Shown here piece after piece: positions 1 to 10,497 of a stretch of 64,000 nucleotides of DNA. The DNA is from an uncultured Pelagibacteraceae bacterium (GTDB taxonomy: Bacteria > Pseudomonadota > Alphaproteobacteria > Pelagibacterales > Pelagibacteraceae): assembly GCA_902632315.1 (NCBI GenBank), contig CACPCD010000001.1, positions 124,001-188,000 on the forward strand, written 5' to 3'. The number at the start of each line of letters is the position of its first letter. The first letter of the stretch is position 1. A model generated the notes under the pieces. That model did no database searches, had not been told where the DNA came from, and saw only the letters and a list, made by a program, of their open reading frames with translations. A program made the position numbers and the translations under genes.

Positions 1-834
1 AGTTAAATTTTCACTTAGTATAGGATTTTTTTTATGAGGCATAGCTGATGAACCCTTTTGATTTTTTGAAAAGTATTCTTGTAATTCATAAACTTCAGTT
101 CTTTGTAAATGCCTAATTTCAGTTGCAACTCTCTCAATTGATCCGGCAATTATCCCTAAAACTGAAAAATAGAAAGCATGACGGTCTCTAGGGATAATCT
201 GTGTTGAAATAGGCTCTACTTTTAATTTAAGTTTTTTTGCAACATGTTTTTCAACACTTGGGTTAATGTTTGCAAAAGTTCCTACAGCTCCTGAGATTGC
301 ACAAGTTGATACTTCATCTATTGCATTAACGAGTCTTTTTCTATTTCTCTTAAATTCTTCATAAAAGGAAGCAAGCTTTAAACCAAAAGTAATTGGTTCT
401 GCATGGATTCCATGACTTCTACCCATGCAAGGTGTAAATTTATATTTTCTTGCTTGTTTCTTTATTACTCTTAAAAGATTATCTAAATCTTTAAGAATTA
501 TTTTACCTGATTGAACTAGTTGAATATTAAAACTAGTATCTAATACATCTGAAGAAGTCATTCCTTGATGAAGATATCTTGCTTTGATACCAGCCTTTTC
601 TGTAATTGATGTTAAGAAAGCAATAACATCGTGTTTAACTTGAGACTCTATTTGATGAATCCTTTTAACATTAATTTTAGCTTTTTTCCTGACTGTTGCT
701 GATACCCCTTTAGGTATTTGACCAAGCTTTTCCATAGCTTCTGCAGCTGCAATTTCGACCTCGAGCCAAATTTTGTATTTATTTTCCTCTGACCAAATAT
801 CAGTGAGTTCTTTTCGCGAGTATCTTTTAATCAT
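1..834 (-). CDS. purB: Adenylosuccinate lyase, 3' end cut by window edge
   Basis: Reverse-strand translation begins MIKRYSRKELTDIWSEENKYKIWLEVEIA and contains the fumarase/ASL signature SSAMPHKKNP. Confidence 0.93.
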   Translation of the reverse strand, partial: MIKRYSRKELTDIWSEENKYKIWLEVEIAAAEAMEKLGQIPKGVSATVRKKAKINVKRIHQIESQVKHDVIAFLTSITEKAGIKARYLHQGMTSSDVLDTSFNIQLVQSGKIILKDLDNLLRVIKKQARKYKFTPCMGRSHGIHAEPITFGLKLASFYEEFKRNRKRLVNAIDEVSTCAISGAVGTFANINPSVEKHVAKKLKLKVEPISTQIIPRDRHAFYFSVLGIIAGSIERVATEIRHLQRTEVYELQEYFSKNQKGSSAMPHKKNPILSENLT

Positions 835-837
835 TAA

Positions 838-1611
838 TTATAAATATGGAGGCTTAAGATAACCTTTAGCAGATTCTGTAAAGATTTCATAACCATTTTC
901 AGTAATTCCAACAGTATGCTCAAATTGTGCTGATAAAGATTTATCTTTTGTAACAGCTGTCCACCCGTCATTAAGTACTTTGATATCAAATTTTCCCGCA
1001 TTGATCATAGGTTCTATTGTAAATGTCATTCCAGGTTTTAATTCCATGCCAGTGTTCTTTTTTCCATAATGTAGTATATTAGGAGACTCATGAAATGTTG
1101 TGCCAATTCCATGACCACAAAAATCTCTTACAACAGAAAAACCATTTTCTTCAACATGAGATTGAATTGTGTATCCGATGTCACCTAATTTAATTCCAGG
1201 TTTTAAAATTTGAATTGCCTTCATCATAGAATCATAGGTCACATTAATTAAATTGTTAAGTTTAACTGAAGTTTTTCCTATACAGAACATTCGACTAGTA
1301 TCACCATAATGATTATCCTTGATAGCTGTTACATCGACGTTAATAGCATCTCCCTCCTCTAAAATTCTTTCTTTAGAGGGTATACCATGGCAGACAACAT
1401 GGTTTAGAGAAGTACATAATGATTTATTAAAACCTCTATAAAATAATGGAGCTGAGTGTCCACCATTGTCTCGTATGAACTCATAGCCAAGTTTATCAAT
1501 ATAATCTGTTGAAATTCCTTCTTTGATGTTTTCAGTAAGCATATCTAAAGTTTGAGCTGCAAGTTTTCCAGCAATTCTCATTTTTTCAAATTTTTCAAAA
1601 TAATTATTCAT
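838..1611 (-). CDS. map: Type I methionine aminopeptidase
   Basis: GHGIGTTFHESPNILHYG and MTFTIEPMI motifs. Confidence 0.96.
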   Translation of the reverse strand: MNNYFEKFEKMRIAGKLAAQTLDMLTENIKEGISTDYIDKLGYEFIRDNGGHSAPLFYRGFNKSLCTSLNHVVCHGIPSKERILEEGDAINVDVTAIKDNHYGDTSRMFCIGKTSVKLNNLINVTYDSMMKAIQILKPGIKLGDIGYTIQSHVEENGFSVVRDFCGHGIGTTFHESPNILHYGKKNTGMELKPGMTFTIEPMINAGKFDIKVLNDGWTAVTKDKSLSAQFEHTVGITENGYEIFTESAKGYLKPPYL

Positions 1612-2302
1612 TTATAATTTTTAATTTTTTTTCAATCAAAATTTCTTTTGAACTTATCCTACATCTATAAGCTAAGAAATTTACACCAGCTTTTTTTGCT
1701 TTTAGATAATTTTTATAATATTCATCATCTATATCTTTAGCTATTTTAAAATATTCCATATTTTGTATTTGAACTAAGAAAATTAAATATGAATTATAAC
1801 CTTTTTTTATGGCATCAATAAGGGCAATTAAATGCTTGGAGCCTCTTGAAGTAATAGCATCAGGAAACTCTGCAGTTTTTTTATCTCTAAACAAGGTAAC
1901 ATTTTTGACCTCTACAAAATTTTTACGTTGATTTCGCTCAACTAAGAAGTCAAATCTTGTCTCTTTATTAAAAAAAACTTCTGATTTAATATTTCTACAA
2001 TTATTTAGTTCTTTTATTAAATTGTTATAAAGACCGTGGTTGACAATCTTGTTAGCCCTATGGGTATTAATACCAACCAAATTTTTTTCTGCTTTTATTA
2101 TTTCCAATCCATATTTTAGCTTCCTTTTTGGATCGTCGTGTTTCAGCAAATAAACATCATTTCCTTCTTTAAGAAGTCCTTTCATAGATCCTGTATTTGG
2201 ACAGTGAGCGGTTACAATTTGTTTATTTAATTTAACATCAACAAAAAAACGTTTATATCTTTTGATTAATTTGCCTTTTAATAAAGACTTGGTAAATTCC
2301 AT
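1604..2302 (-). CDS. sfsA: SfsA family DNA/RNA nuclease-like protein; start trimmed to MEFTKSLLKGKL
   Basis: CPNTGSMKGLL, RFDFLVE, FVEVKNVTL and FPDAITSRGSKHL motifs; the ORF-track start at 2353 would overlap the divergent gene. Confidence 0.9.
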   Translation of the reverse strand: MEFTKSLLKGKLIKRYKRFFVDVKLNKQIVTAHCPNTGSMKGLLKEGNDVYLLKHDDPKRKLKYGLEIIKAEKNLVGINTHRANKIVNHGLYNNLIKELNNCRNIKSEVFFNKETRFDFLVERNQRKNFVEVKNVTLFRDKKTAEFPDAITSRGSKHLIALIDAIKKGYNSYLIFLVQIQNMEYFKIAKDIDDEYYKNYLKAKKAGVNFLAYRCRISSKEILIEKKLKIINE

Positions 2303-2322
2303 ATTCAAATTATATATACAAT

Positions 2323-3072
2323 ATGACCAAAAACACAAAAGTAAATGCTGCAATACTTATAATTGGTAATGAAATTTTATCTGGTAGAACACAAGATACT
2401 AATACAAGCACATTAGCAGTTTGGTTAAATTCTATTGGAGTAAAAGTTAATGAAGTTAGAGTAATTCCTGATGATGAAAAAAAAATTATTGATACATTAA
2501 ATTTTTTGAGAAAAGAGAATGATTATGTTTTTACAACTGGTGGTATAGGGCCTACGCATGACGATATTACTGCACAATCTGTTTCAAAAGCTTTTGGTAA
2601 GAAGTATGAAATTCATAAAGAAGCGTTCAAAATTTTAGAAGCGTATTACAATCCTGGAGAGTTCAATCAGGGCAGACAGAGAATGGTATGGATGCCAGAA
2701 AATGCAGAATTAATTTTAAACCCAACTAGTGGTGCTCCAGGATTTAGTGTTGAAAATGTTTTTTGTCTGCCAGGTGTCCCTTCAATAATGAAATCAATGT
2801 TAGGTGGTTTAAAAAATAAAATAGTGGGTGGAGAGCCAATTTTGAGTCATACTATAAGTTTAAGAACTGTTGAAAGTGAAATAGCTAATTCATTGACAGA
2901 AATTCAAGATCGAAACAAAGATGTTGAAATAGGAAGTTATCCTTTTTTTCATGCTGGCAAGTTAGGAGTTTCAATCGTTCTACGATCAGAGAAACAGTCT
3001 AAAATTGATGATTGTAATTCGCAAATATTAAAATTTGTGAATGAAAAAAAAATAGAAGTTGTAGATCGATAG
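2323..3072 (+). CDS. CinA-like / molybdopterin-binding domain protein
   Basis: AAILIIGNEILSGRTQDTN and FTTGGIGPTHDDIT motifs. Confidence 0.9.
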   Translation: MTKNTKVNAAILIIGNEILSGRTQDTNTSTLAVWLNSIGVKVNEVRVIPDDEKKIIDTLNFLRKENDYVFTTGGIGPTHDDITAQSVSKAFGKKYEIHKEAFKILEAYYNPGEFNQGRQRMVWMPENAELILNPTSGAPGFSVENVFCLPGVPSIMKSMLGGLKNKIVGGEPILSHTISLRTVESEIANSLTEIQDRNKDVEIGSYPFFHAGKLGVSIVLRSEKQSKIDDCNSQILKFVNEKKIEVVDR

Positions 3073-3474
3073 ATGCTTTATTTTGCTTACGGAAGTAATC
3101 TTAATCATTTTCAGATGAAACGTAGATGTAAAGATAGTGTTTTTCTTAAAAAAATTAATTTAAAAAATTTTAAACTTACTTTTAGAAGTAAATATAGAGC
3201 AGCTGATATAGAACCAAAGAAAAACTCTATTGTTACAGGTGGTCTTTTTGAAATATCTAAAAGTGATGAAAAAAAACTAGACATTTATGAAGATTTTCCT
3301 ACTCTATATAAAAAGTTTTATTTTTATCATTACGGAAAAAAAGTAATGACCTATACCATGGTTAACAAAACTTCTTTTAGATTTCCAACAGATCGTTATT
3401 TAAGAGTAGTACAACAGGGATATAAAGATTGTCGATTAGATAAAAAACTTTTGAAAAAAGCTCTTATAGAATAA
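3073..3474 (+). CDS. Gamma-glutamylcyclotransferase (AIG2-like) family protein
   Basis: N-terminal LYFAYGSNLNHFQM and GGLFEIS motifs. Confidence 0.8.
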   Translation: MLYFAYGSNLNHFQMKRRCKDSVFLKKINLKNFKLTFRSKYRAADIEPKKNSIVTGGLFEISKSDEKKLDIYEDFPTLYKKFYFYHYGKKVMTYTMVNKTSFRFPTDRYLRVVQQGYKDCRLDKKLLKKALIE

Positions 3475-3489
3475 TATCTTACATAGAAT

Positions 3490-4701
3490 ATGAAAATTCC
3501 AAAAACCTTTAAAATAAAAAAATGTAGATTGTGTGGTAATTCAAAATTAAAACAAATTCATAATTTTGGAAATATTTATGTAAGTAATTTCGTAAATAAA
3601 AAAGATATTAAAAAAGGAGTAAGAGCACCCTTGAATCTAATTTATTGTAAGAAGTGTGAACTACTACAATTAGAACATTCTGCGCCTCAAGAAATAATGT
3701 ATAAAAAATTTTATTGGTATAAGTCTGGTATTACAAAAACGATGAGAGATGGTTTATATGAATTATATCAAGACATTAAAAAAAATTGCAAAGTCAAAGC
3801 AGGCGATGTGATTTTAGATATAGGAGCAAATGATGGCACTTTATTAAAATATTTTAAAAAAGATAAAATAATAACAATAGGCTGTGAGCCAGCAAATAAT
3901 CTTAAAAAAGAACTCAAAACTAATTGTCATTATATGATCAATGATTTTTGGCACGCAAAACATTTAAAAAATATTCCTAACAAATATCGTAAATTAAAAG
4001 TAATTTCTGCTATTGGGATGTTTTATGATTTAGAAGACCCATCAGAATTTATTGCTCATGCTGCAGATTGTTTGGACGATGATGGTATATTTGTTGCACA
4101 ATTAATGTGCTCTCATTCAATGTTTAGAACAAATGATTTAGGAAATATTTGTCATGAACATTTAGAATATTATTCCTATAATTCATTAAAATATTTATTT
4201 GAAAAAAATGGTTTAAAAATATTCAAGATGAGTGAAAATGAAATTAATGGGGGCTCATATAGAATTTATTGCAAAAAAAATATAAAAAGATCTATCAAAT
4301 TTAAGGAGAAAGCTGGATATAAAGAAATAATAAGTTTCATAAAAAGAGTAAAAAGAAACAAACAAATGACAATAAATTTTATAAAAAAGATGAACAAAAT
4401 TGGAAAAAAAATATTTTTGTATGGAGCATCAACGAAAGGAAACACTCTTCTTCAATATTACGGTTTAACAAGTAAAGAAATACCCTATGCAGCAGAAAGA
4501 AGTAAGACGAAGTGGGGAAAATATACTATTGGATCAGGCGTTAAAATAATTTCAGAAGAAAACGCAAGAAAACTTAAACCTGATTATTTTTTTGTTATGC
4601 CTTATGGATTTATAAAAGAATTTTTGATAAGAGAAAAAAAATGGCTAAAGAAAGGTGGAAAATTTTTACTTCCATACCCAAAACTAAAAATAGTTAAATG
4701 A
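3490..4701 (+). CDS. Class I SAM-dependent C-methyltransferase (NovU/TylC3-like architecture)
   Basis: N-terminal CRLCGNSKL...CKKCELLQ zinc-binding motif, ILDIGANDGTLL, GNICHEHLEYYS, C-terminal LYGASTKGNTLLQYYG. Confidence 0.85.
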   Translation: MKIPKTFKIKKCRLCGNSKLKQIHNFGNIYVSNFVNKKDIKKGVRAPLNLIYCKKCELLQLEHSAPQEIMYKKFYWYKSGITKTMRDGLYELYQDIKKNCKVKAGDVILDIGANDGTLLKYFKKDKIITIGCEPANNLKKELKTNCHYMINDFWHAKHLKNIPNKYRKLKVISAIGMFYDLEDPSEFIAHAADCLDDDGIFVAQLMCSHSMFRTNDLGNICHEHLEYYSYNSLKYLFEKNGLKIFKMSENEINGGSYRIYCKKNIKRSIKFKEKAGYKEIISFIKRVKRNKQMTINFIKKMNKIGKKIFLYGASTKGNTLLQYYGLTSKEIPYAAERSKTKWGKYTIGSGVKIISEENARKLKPDYFFVMPYGFIKEFLIREKKWLKKGGKFLLPYPKLKIVK

Positions 4702-5678
4702 AAAAAAGAGCATTAGTCTTAGGAGCAACAGGACAGGATGGATCATATATGGTCGATCTTTTGCTTAAAAAAAGATATGAAGTTCATGGGATATATCGTA
4801 AATCTTCAGTCGGAAATACAAAAAATATTGATCATTTAATAAATAATCCAAAAATTTTGAATAAAAGTTTTTTTTTACACAGAGGTGATTTATTAGACCC
4901 AGGCTCTTTAACAAGCATCATTGAAAATACTAATCCAAATGAAATTTATAATTTTGCAGATCAAGATCATGTAGGCTGGAGTTATGAAATTCCTTCATAT
5001 TCCTTTAGAGCTACAGCATTATCAGTAATTGACATATTTGAAGTTCTGAGAAAATTAAATAAAAAGATTAAATTTTTTCAACCAATATCATCAAATATAT
5101 TTGGAGAGACAAAAAAAATTAAACAAAATGAAAAAACTATTCCAGAGCCCAACAGTATATATGCTCTTGCTAAAACCACTACACTCTATGCATCTAGAAT
5201 GTATAACAAAGTTTACAATCTTCATATATGTGGAGCAATTTTTTTTAATCATGAGTCACCTAAAAGGAATAAAGATTATGTTTCTAAAAAAATAGTTCAG
5301 CATGCTTGTGAAATATATTTTAAAAAAAGAAAATTCATTTATTTAGGAAACATTAAGTCTAAAATTGATTGGGGATATGCAAAAGAATATGTCGATTATT
5401 CATGGAGAATAATGCAGCAAAAAAAACCTGATTTCTATGTTATTGGCTCTGGAAAAAATTATACTGTCGAATATTTCTTAAAAAAATGTTTTAGCTACCT
5501 TGGGTTAAATTATAGAAAATATTTAAAAATTGATAAGAAATTATTTAGACCATCAAAAACTAGAAACTTATTAGCAGATACATCTAAAGCAAAAAAAGAT
5601 TTAAACTTTAAGTTAAAAACAGACCTAGATGCTTTGATTAAAATAATGATGGATAACGAGTTGAAAAAATATAACTAA
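4698..5678 (+). CDS. GDP-mannose 4,6-dehydratase-like SDR
   Basis: LVLGATGQDGSYMVDLLLKKRYEVHGIYR, YALAK (YxxxK), FNHESPKRNKDYVSKKI. Confidence 0.87.
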   Translation: MKKRALVLGATGQDGSYMVDLLLKKRYEVHGIYRKSSVGNTKNIDHLINNPKILNKSFFLHRGDLLDPGSLTSIIENTNPNEIYNFADQDHVGWSYEIPSYSFRATALSVIDIFEVLRKLNKKIKFFQPISSNIFGETKKIKQNEKTIPEPNSIYALAKTTTLYASRMYNKVYNLHICGAIFFNHESPKRNKDYVSKKIVQHACEIYFKKRKFIYLGNIKSKIDWGYAKEYVDYSWRIMQQKKPDFYVIGSGKNYTVEYFLKKCFSYLGLNYRKYLKIDKKLFRPSKTRNLLADTSKAKKDLNFKLKTDLDALIKIMMDNELKKYN

Positions 5679-5679
5679 T

Positions 5680-6480
5680 CTAGTCAAAGTGTTTTTCTTT
5701 TAAAAAATAAGTATTTAAAGGAAAATTGTTATAAATTTTCTCAAATTTATTTTTTTTATTTGAGAAAGCATATTTTTCATATCTATATTTTTTTAAAATT
5801 TTAATAATTTTTTTAATATCTGAATCGGTTTCGATCAATAAAGCAGGCTGATCTTTTTTAATAATTTTTTCAAGACATTTAACAACTGATAGACCATTGT
5901 CGTTTACATCAATTTTAATTAAATCTATCCTATACTTAAGCTTTTTAATCTTATTAATTTTTAGTTTTTCTTTTACTATTTGAATATTTTTTTTAAATTT
6001 AAAATCCAATCCCAACTGTTTTATTAAGGTTAATTTATTGTAATATGTATAGGGTATAAGGTCTAAGTTAATATTAAAAAACTTATATCTTGGAAAATAG
6101 ATTTCCTTAATATCTTTTTTGTGCCCAATTGCATAGGGTTTTATTATTAGTTTATTATTTTTAATTTTTCTTAAAATTTTTATGTAAAAATTATTAGGTT
6201 CAAAACAAATAGCTTTATTAATGTTAAGGTTGTTTAAAAAAAATTTTGAGGCAATCCCATCACTTGCACCAACATCAATTATATTAATACTATCTTTAAA
6301 GTTTATAAACTTAACACCACTAGCATCTTCTTCAAAAATGTTTGTGTGTCTGACAAAATATCTTGCAAAAACATACAATAATGGGTGAGATCTAATTATT
6401 TTTTCAAAAAAATTTAGCAATCCAGAATTTGTAGAAGATTTACTCATAATAAATCCATTTGATTTTTTTTGCTTAGACAT
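5680..6480 (-). CDS. FkbM family methyltransferase
   Basis: NIIDVGASDGIASKFFL, ICFEPNNFY, DLIKIDVNDNGLSVVK. Confidence 0.75.
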   Translation of the reverse strand: MSKQKKSNGFIMSKSSTNSGLLNFFEKIIRSHPLLYVFARYFVRHTNIFEEDASGVKFINFKDSINIIDVGASDGIASKFFLNNLNINKAICFEPNNFYIKILRKIKNNKLIIKPYAIGHKKDIKEIYFPRYKFFNINLDLIPYTYYNKLTLIKQLGLDFKFKKNIQIVKEKLKINKIKKLKYRIDLIKIDVNDNGLSVVKCLEKIIKKDQPALLIETDSDIKKIIKILKKYRYEKYAFSNKKNKFEKIYNNFPLNTYFLKEKHFD

Positions 6481-6483
6481 ATA

Positions 6484-7239
6484 ATGCTTTCCAGCAAGTT
6501 TTTTATCACAGTAAAAACAAAAAAAAAGATAGATAAATTTATGATTTATAAATATTTGGATAAATACTTAATGAATGATTTTACTGATGAAATTGCACAA
6601 ATCATAAGTAAAAAAAATAATAATGATTTAACAATCTTTGACGTGGGGTGTTTTTTAGGTAATTTCTCAAGAAATCTAAAAAAAAAAATTATTTCTAGAA
6701 ATGTAGATTTTTTTTTATTTGATCCAAATAAAAATTTAGAAATAAAAGACTTTGATTATTTTAAAATCGCTTTTTCTAATACAATTGGAAAACAAGATTA
6801 TCATTTAAATGAATTTTTTCCATCTTCAGGATCATCACTTAAAACTACGGTTAAAGATGATGCATTGTGGAATTGGACAAGAAAATTAGTTACATTTAAT
6901 TTTAATAAAAATTTTTCATCTCACACAGTTGATACAGATACAATTGATAATTTTTGTAAAGTTAAAAAGATAAATAAGATTGATATTTTAAAAATTGATG
7001 TTGAAGGGAATGAATTAGAAGTACTACTGGGTGCTGAAGAATCCTTAAATAGTATATTCTTAATTCAAATTGAAATTTTAGATTCTAAAGTAAATTTTGA
7101 TAAAAAATTTTCTGAAATTAAACTTCTACTTGAAGATAGATATGGATTTAAAATGATTAGGCAAAAAAATATTTGGACTCTGAATATTTTAAGCAAAATG
7201 AAGTCAAGTGATGCATTATTTATTAAAGATACATTGTAG
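6484..7239 (+). CDS. FkbM family methyltransferase (start uncertain: 6469, 6484 or 6541)
   Basis: TIFDVGCFLGNFSRNL, FFLFDPNK, DILKIDVEGNELEVLLGAEESL. Confidence 0.78.
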   Translation: MLSSKFFITVKTKKKIDKFMIYKYLDKYLMNDFTDEIAQIISKKNNNDLTIFDVGCFLGNFSRNLKKKIISRNVDFFLFDPNKNLEIKDFDYFKIAFSNTIGKQDYHLNEFFPSSGSSLKTTVKDDALWNWTRKLVTFNFNKNFSSHTVDTDTIDNFCKVKKINKIDILKIDVEGNELEVLLGAEESLNSIFLIQIEILDSKVNFDKKFSEIKLLLEDRYGFKMIRQKNIWTLNILSKMKSSDALFIKDTL

Positions 7240-7254
7240 ATTTTTATTATTTAC

Positions 7255-8613
7255 CTAATTAATTGAAGTCCTAATCACAAAGTAAATAATTAAAATTAAA
7301 AAATAATAAGAAATAAGATAAACACTAAATCTTTTATAATTTTCCTCCGTAAGGCAATTAAAAAATCTATTGTTAAACAAAAGTAACGCAATACATACCA
7401 AGAGCGGATCGAAAGTTTTGTGATACACGAATGGGTCAGGGTCTAAACATATTAATATTAATAACAATAATATATCACCGATATCTTTATCAAAAAATAT
7501 TTTACTAAAAAACAAAAAAGAAAAAAAACAAATAAAATAGAATAAATAATTATTGTTAAATAATAATTGAGATGCCTTATAAAAAATACCCCCACCGCCA
7601 AGTGAAGTAATAGGATAATTAAAGTTATAAATAAAAAAAGTTGTGATTAAAAAACTAGTTGATAGAAATAGAATTTGTTTTGTATTTATTTTTATTGAAT
7701 TAATAATGTTTTTATCATTCTTAATCATTATGAAGGGAAATAAATAAAATAAAAATATAGATGAACTAATCAGAATATTAGTTGAATATAAAACTAATGT
7801 AGGATCCATAAAAAAATTATTTGCCCAAGTAAAAAAAATATTGTCCAATATGAAGACATAATAAATTGCTGGAAAAGAAAAAATAATATTTAATAAACAG
7901 AATAAAATTAATTGTTTATTAAAACCTTTTAATAAGAAAATTTTATAAAAGAAAAATATTGAAAATAAGCTATAAATAGGTCTTACATATGCAGAGAGAG
8001 CTATAAATAATACATTTAAAAAAATAAAGATTAATTGTTTTTTTAATTCTAATTCATTAGTAAATTTTAAATAAAAAAGTATTCCAAGTAATAAAAATAA
8101 TAGAGCCAAATTCAAATCACCAGCCCATATAGCATAAGATCTAAAACATGGAGATATTAAGATGAAAAGTGAAATTAAAAATAATATATTCTTATCTAAT
8201 TCTTTGTATTTTTCTCTTAAACAAAAATAAAAAATTAGAGGTATTACTACAGATAAATGTAAATAAAATAATCTTAACAAACCATATTCAGCTCCATAAA
8301 CATCTAAATGGTGATGATAGATTTTAGTATTTGTGTTTACGTTAAGAGTGATGCCATCAAAAAAACTTTGAACCACAGTCATAAGTGCAAAATAAAAAGG
8401 TGAGTGATCCATGCTTAAATTTGAAAAAATATTAAAAAATTCAAATAAATCCTTTTTGGCAATATTTAACATCTGAACATAGGAGCTAAAATCTCGTATG
8501 GCACCACCGGTCAAATTTTCATTTGAGTAAAAACCAAACAACATTGTGAGATAAAGAAGTGAATAAACAATAATTAATTGTAAGTTTGATATTTTGAGAT
8601 TATTGTAATTCAT
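7255..8613 (-). CDS. Polytopic membrane protein, possibly a GT-C-like glycosyltransferase
   Basis: Many predicted TM segments over 452 aa; position among sugar genes; no decisive motif. Confidence 0.5.
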   Translation of the reverse strand: MNYNNLKISNLQLIIVYSLLYLTMLFGFYSNENLTGGAIRDFSSYVQMLNIAKKDLFEFFNIFSNLSMDHSPFYFALMTVVQSFFDGITLNVNTNTKIYHHHLDVYGAEYGLLRLFYLHLSVVIPLIFYFCLREKYKELDKNILFLISLFILISPCFRSYAIWAGDLNLALLFLLLGILFYLKFTNELELKKQLIFIFLNVLFIALSAYVRPIYSLFSIFFFYKIFLLKGFNKQLILFCLLNIIFSFPAIYYVFILDNIFFTWANNFFMDPTLVLYSTNILISSSIFLFYLFPFIMIKNDKNIINSIKINTKQILFLSTSFLITTFFIYNFNYPITSLGGGGIFYKASQLLFNNNYLFYFICFFSFLFFSKIFFDKDIGDILLLLILICLDPDPFVYHKTFDPLLVCIALLLFNNRFFNCLTEENYKRFSVYLISYYFLILIIYFVIRTSIN

Positions 8614-8710
8614 GAAATAGATTTAATTTAAATAATATTTAGATTAACACAAGTTAAACATAAATAAACTTTTTTAGTTATTTAAAAAATAAATAGCATA
8701 ATTTTTTAAT

Positions 8711-9328
8711 ATGAAATTGATAAATATTTTTTTTAAGATTTTTAAAAATTATAATTTTTATATCTTTATCATAATATTTTTTGAGATTTACTATTATATT
8801 AAAAAATATAAAGGTTTTAAATTTAATCTTTCTACAAATAAAACAATGGCTGATGATATTCCATGTCCATACTATTTTTTATTTAGAATTCTAAAAGTTT
8901 TAAAAAAAAAAAAATTTAAAAGTTTTATTGATTTAGGGTGTGGATCAGGAAGAATAATTGATTTTATAAATAATAATTTTTCTAATAAAAAGCTTGTTGG
9001 GGTCGAATATTTCAATAAACAATTTACTTATTCAAAAAAAATTTTCAAAGAATCACAAAATATTTCGATTATTCAATCAGATTTTACAAAACTAAATTTT
9101 AGAAAAAAAATCTATGATGTATACTTTTTAAGTGCTCCTTTTAAAAATAAAAAAGATTTTTTAAAATTCATGATGAAAATTTCAAAAATCAAAAAAATTC
9201 AAAAAAAAATTATTATAACAATTAATTATGAAAAAAAACTTCTCCAAAAAGTAAGTAAAATGAGATTTATTGACACTTTTTATTTAAGTGAAGACAAAGG
9301 CTATTCAATATGTTTAATTAAATCTTAA
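8711..9328 (+). CDS. Class I SAM methyltransferase-like protein with N-terminal TM segment
   Basis: FIDLGCGSGRIIDFI motif I; hydrophobic N-terminus. Confidence 0.7.
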   Translation: MKLINIFFKIFKNYNFYIFIIIFFEIYYYIKKYKGFKFNLSTNKTMADDIPCPYYFLFRILKVLKKKKFKSFIDLGCGSGRIIDFINNNFSNKKLVGVEYFNKQFTYSKKIFKESQNISIIQSDFTKLNFRKKIYDVYFLSAPFKNKKDFLKFMMKISKIKKIQKKIIITINYEKKLLQKVSKMRFIDTFYLSEDKGYSICLIKS

Positions 9329-9343
9329 CTGTTATTATCAATT

Positions 9344-10042
9344 GTGAGTAAAAAAATTAGTATAATTCTCTCTACCTTTAATGAAAAGGAATCTATAAAA
9401 TATACAATTGATGAACTAGTTAAATATATTGATAACGTTGAAATAGTCGTAGTGGATGATAATTCACCTGATGGCACTTATGAAGTCTTGAAAGAAATAA
9501 AATATCCAAATATTAAGATATTTAATAGAAAAAAAAACAAAGGTTTAGCAACAGCTTTTCTAACAGGCCTAATAAATACTGAGGGGGAAATTGTTGGATG
9601 GTTAGACTCAAACATGGGAACTTTGGCAAAACATTTTCCAAAAATGATTTCCGAATTATCAAACTCAGATATTGTTTTACTTTCAAGATATGTAAACGGT
9701 GGTAATGATGAGCGAAATTTAATGAGAGTTATGTCGAGTAGAATTATTAATGGATTAGCTAGAATTATATTCAGATCAAAAATTAAAGATTTAAGCAGCG
9801 GTATATTCGTTATGCATAGAAAAGTTTTATTGGATGTAGTGCCTGTAGCTACTGGTCATGGAGAATTTTTTGTGGAATTTTTATATAAAGCTGAGAAAAG
9901 AGGAAATAAAATTTTAGAAATACCATATATTCACCCTGTAGATGTAGAAGGTAATAGTAAAAGTTTTCCAAGTTTACCAAGGTTTTTATTACTTGGTTTT
10001 TTTTATATATTAAGGTTGATACAAGCAATTTTTAGAAGGTAA
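9344..10042 (+). CDS. GT2 family glycosyltransferase, polyprenol-phosphate mannosyltransferase-like
   Basis: SIILSTFNEKESI, VVVDDNSPDGTYEVL, GLATAFLTGL; GTG start. Confidence 0.87.
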   Translation: MSKKISIILSTFNEKESIKYTIDELVKYIDNVEIVVVDDNSPDGTYEVLKEIKYPNIKIFNRKKNKGLATAFLTGLINTEGEIVGWLDSNMGTLAKHFPKMISELSNSDIVLLSRYVNGGNDERNLMRVMSSRIINGLARIIFRSKIKDLSSGIFVMHRKVLLDVVPVATGHGEFFVEFLYKAEKRGNKILEIPYIHPVDVEGNSKSFPSLPRFLLLGFFYILRLIQAIFRR

Positions 10043-10053
10043 ATTTAAAGATA

Positions 10054-10497
10054 ATGATTGAAAAAATAACTCACAAAAAAAAATTACTCGCTTTAATTGT
10101 AAGAAATAAATACAGAAAAAAAAAAGGAATTAATTTTTTCACAGATAAAAAGGCATCACAACAAGTTGGTTTCATGAAACATAAAAAAGATTATGTTATT
10201 TTACCTCATAAACATAACAAACGTAAAAAAACTGCTATTGCCAAAATAGATAGTACTACAGAAGTATTAATAATTCTCAAAGGAATTCTAAGAGTTGATT
10301 TTTACAGTCCTAATGAAAAATATTTGTTTAGTAAAAAACTTTATGAGAGTGATTTAATCATGCTATCAAGTGGTGGCCATGGTTTTAAAATATTAAAAGA
10401 TGTTGAAATGATCGAGGTAAAGCAAGGTCCTTATTTTGTATCAAAAGATAAAGTTAAATTCGATAAAACCGATGAAAGTCAAATCAAAATTAAATAA
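10054..10497 (+). CDS. Cupin/WxcM-like domain protein
   Basis: YVILPHKHNKRKK...TEVLIILKGILRVDFYSPN...SDLIMLSSGGHGFKIL. Confidence 0.65.
   Translation: MIEKITHKKKLLALIVRNKYRKKKGINFFTDKKASQQVGFMKHKKDYVILPHKHNKRKKTAIAKIDSTTEVLIILKGILRVDFYSPNEKYLFSKKLYESDLIMLSSGGHGFKILKDVEMIEVKQGPYFVSKDKVKFDKTDESQIKIK

Noticed and set aside
2303-2353. Upstream extension of sfsA (MQHLLLCFWSYCIYNLN)
   Set aside because: Would overlap the divergent cinA-like start; family homology begins at MEFTKSL.
5101-5295. 64-aa plus ORF inside the GDP-mannose dehydratase-like gene
   Set aside because: Out-of-frame ORF inside a clear CDS.
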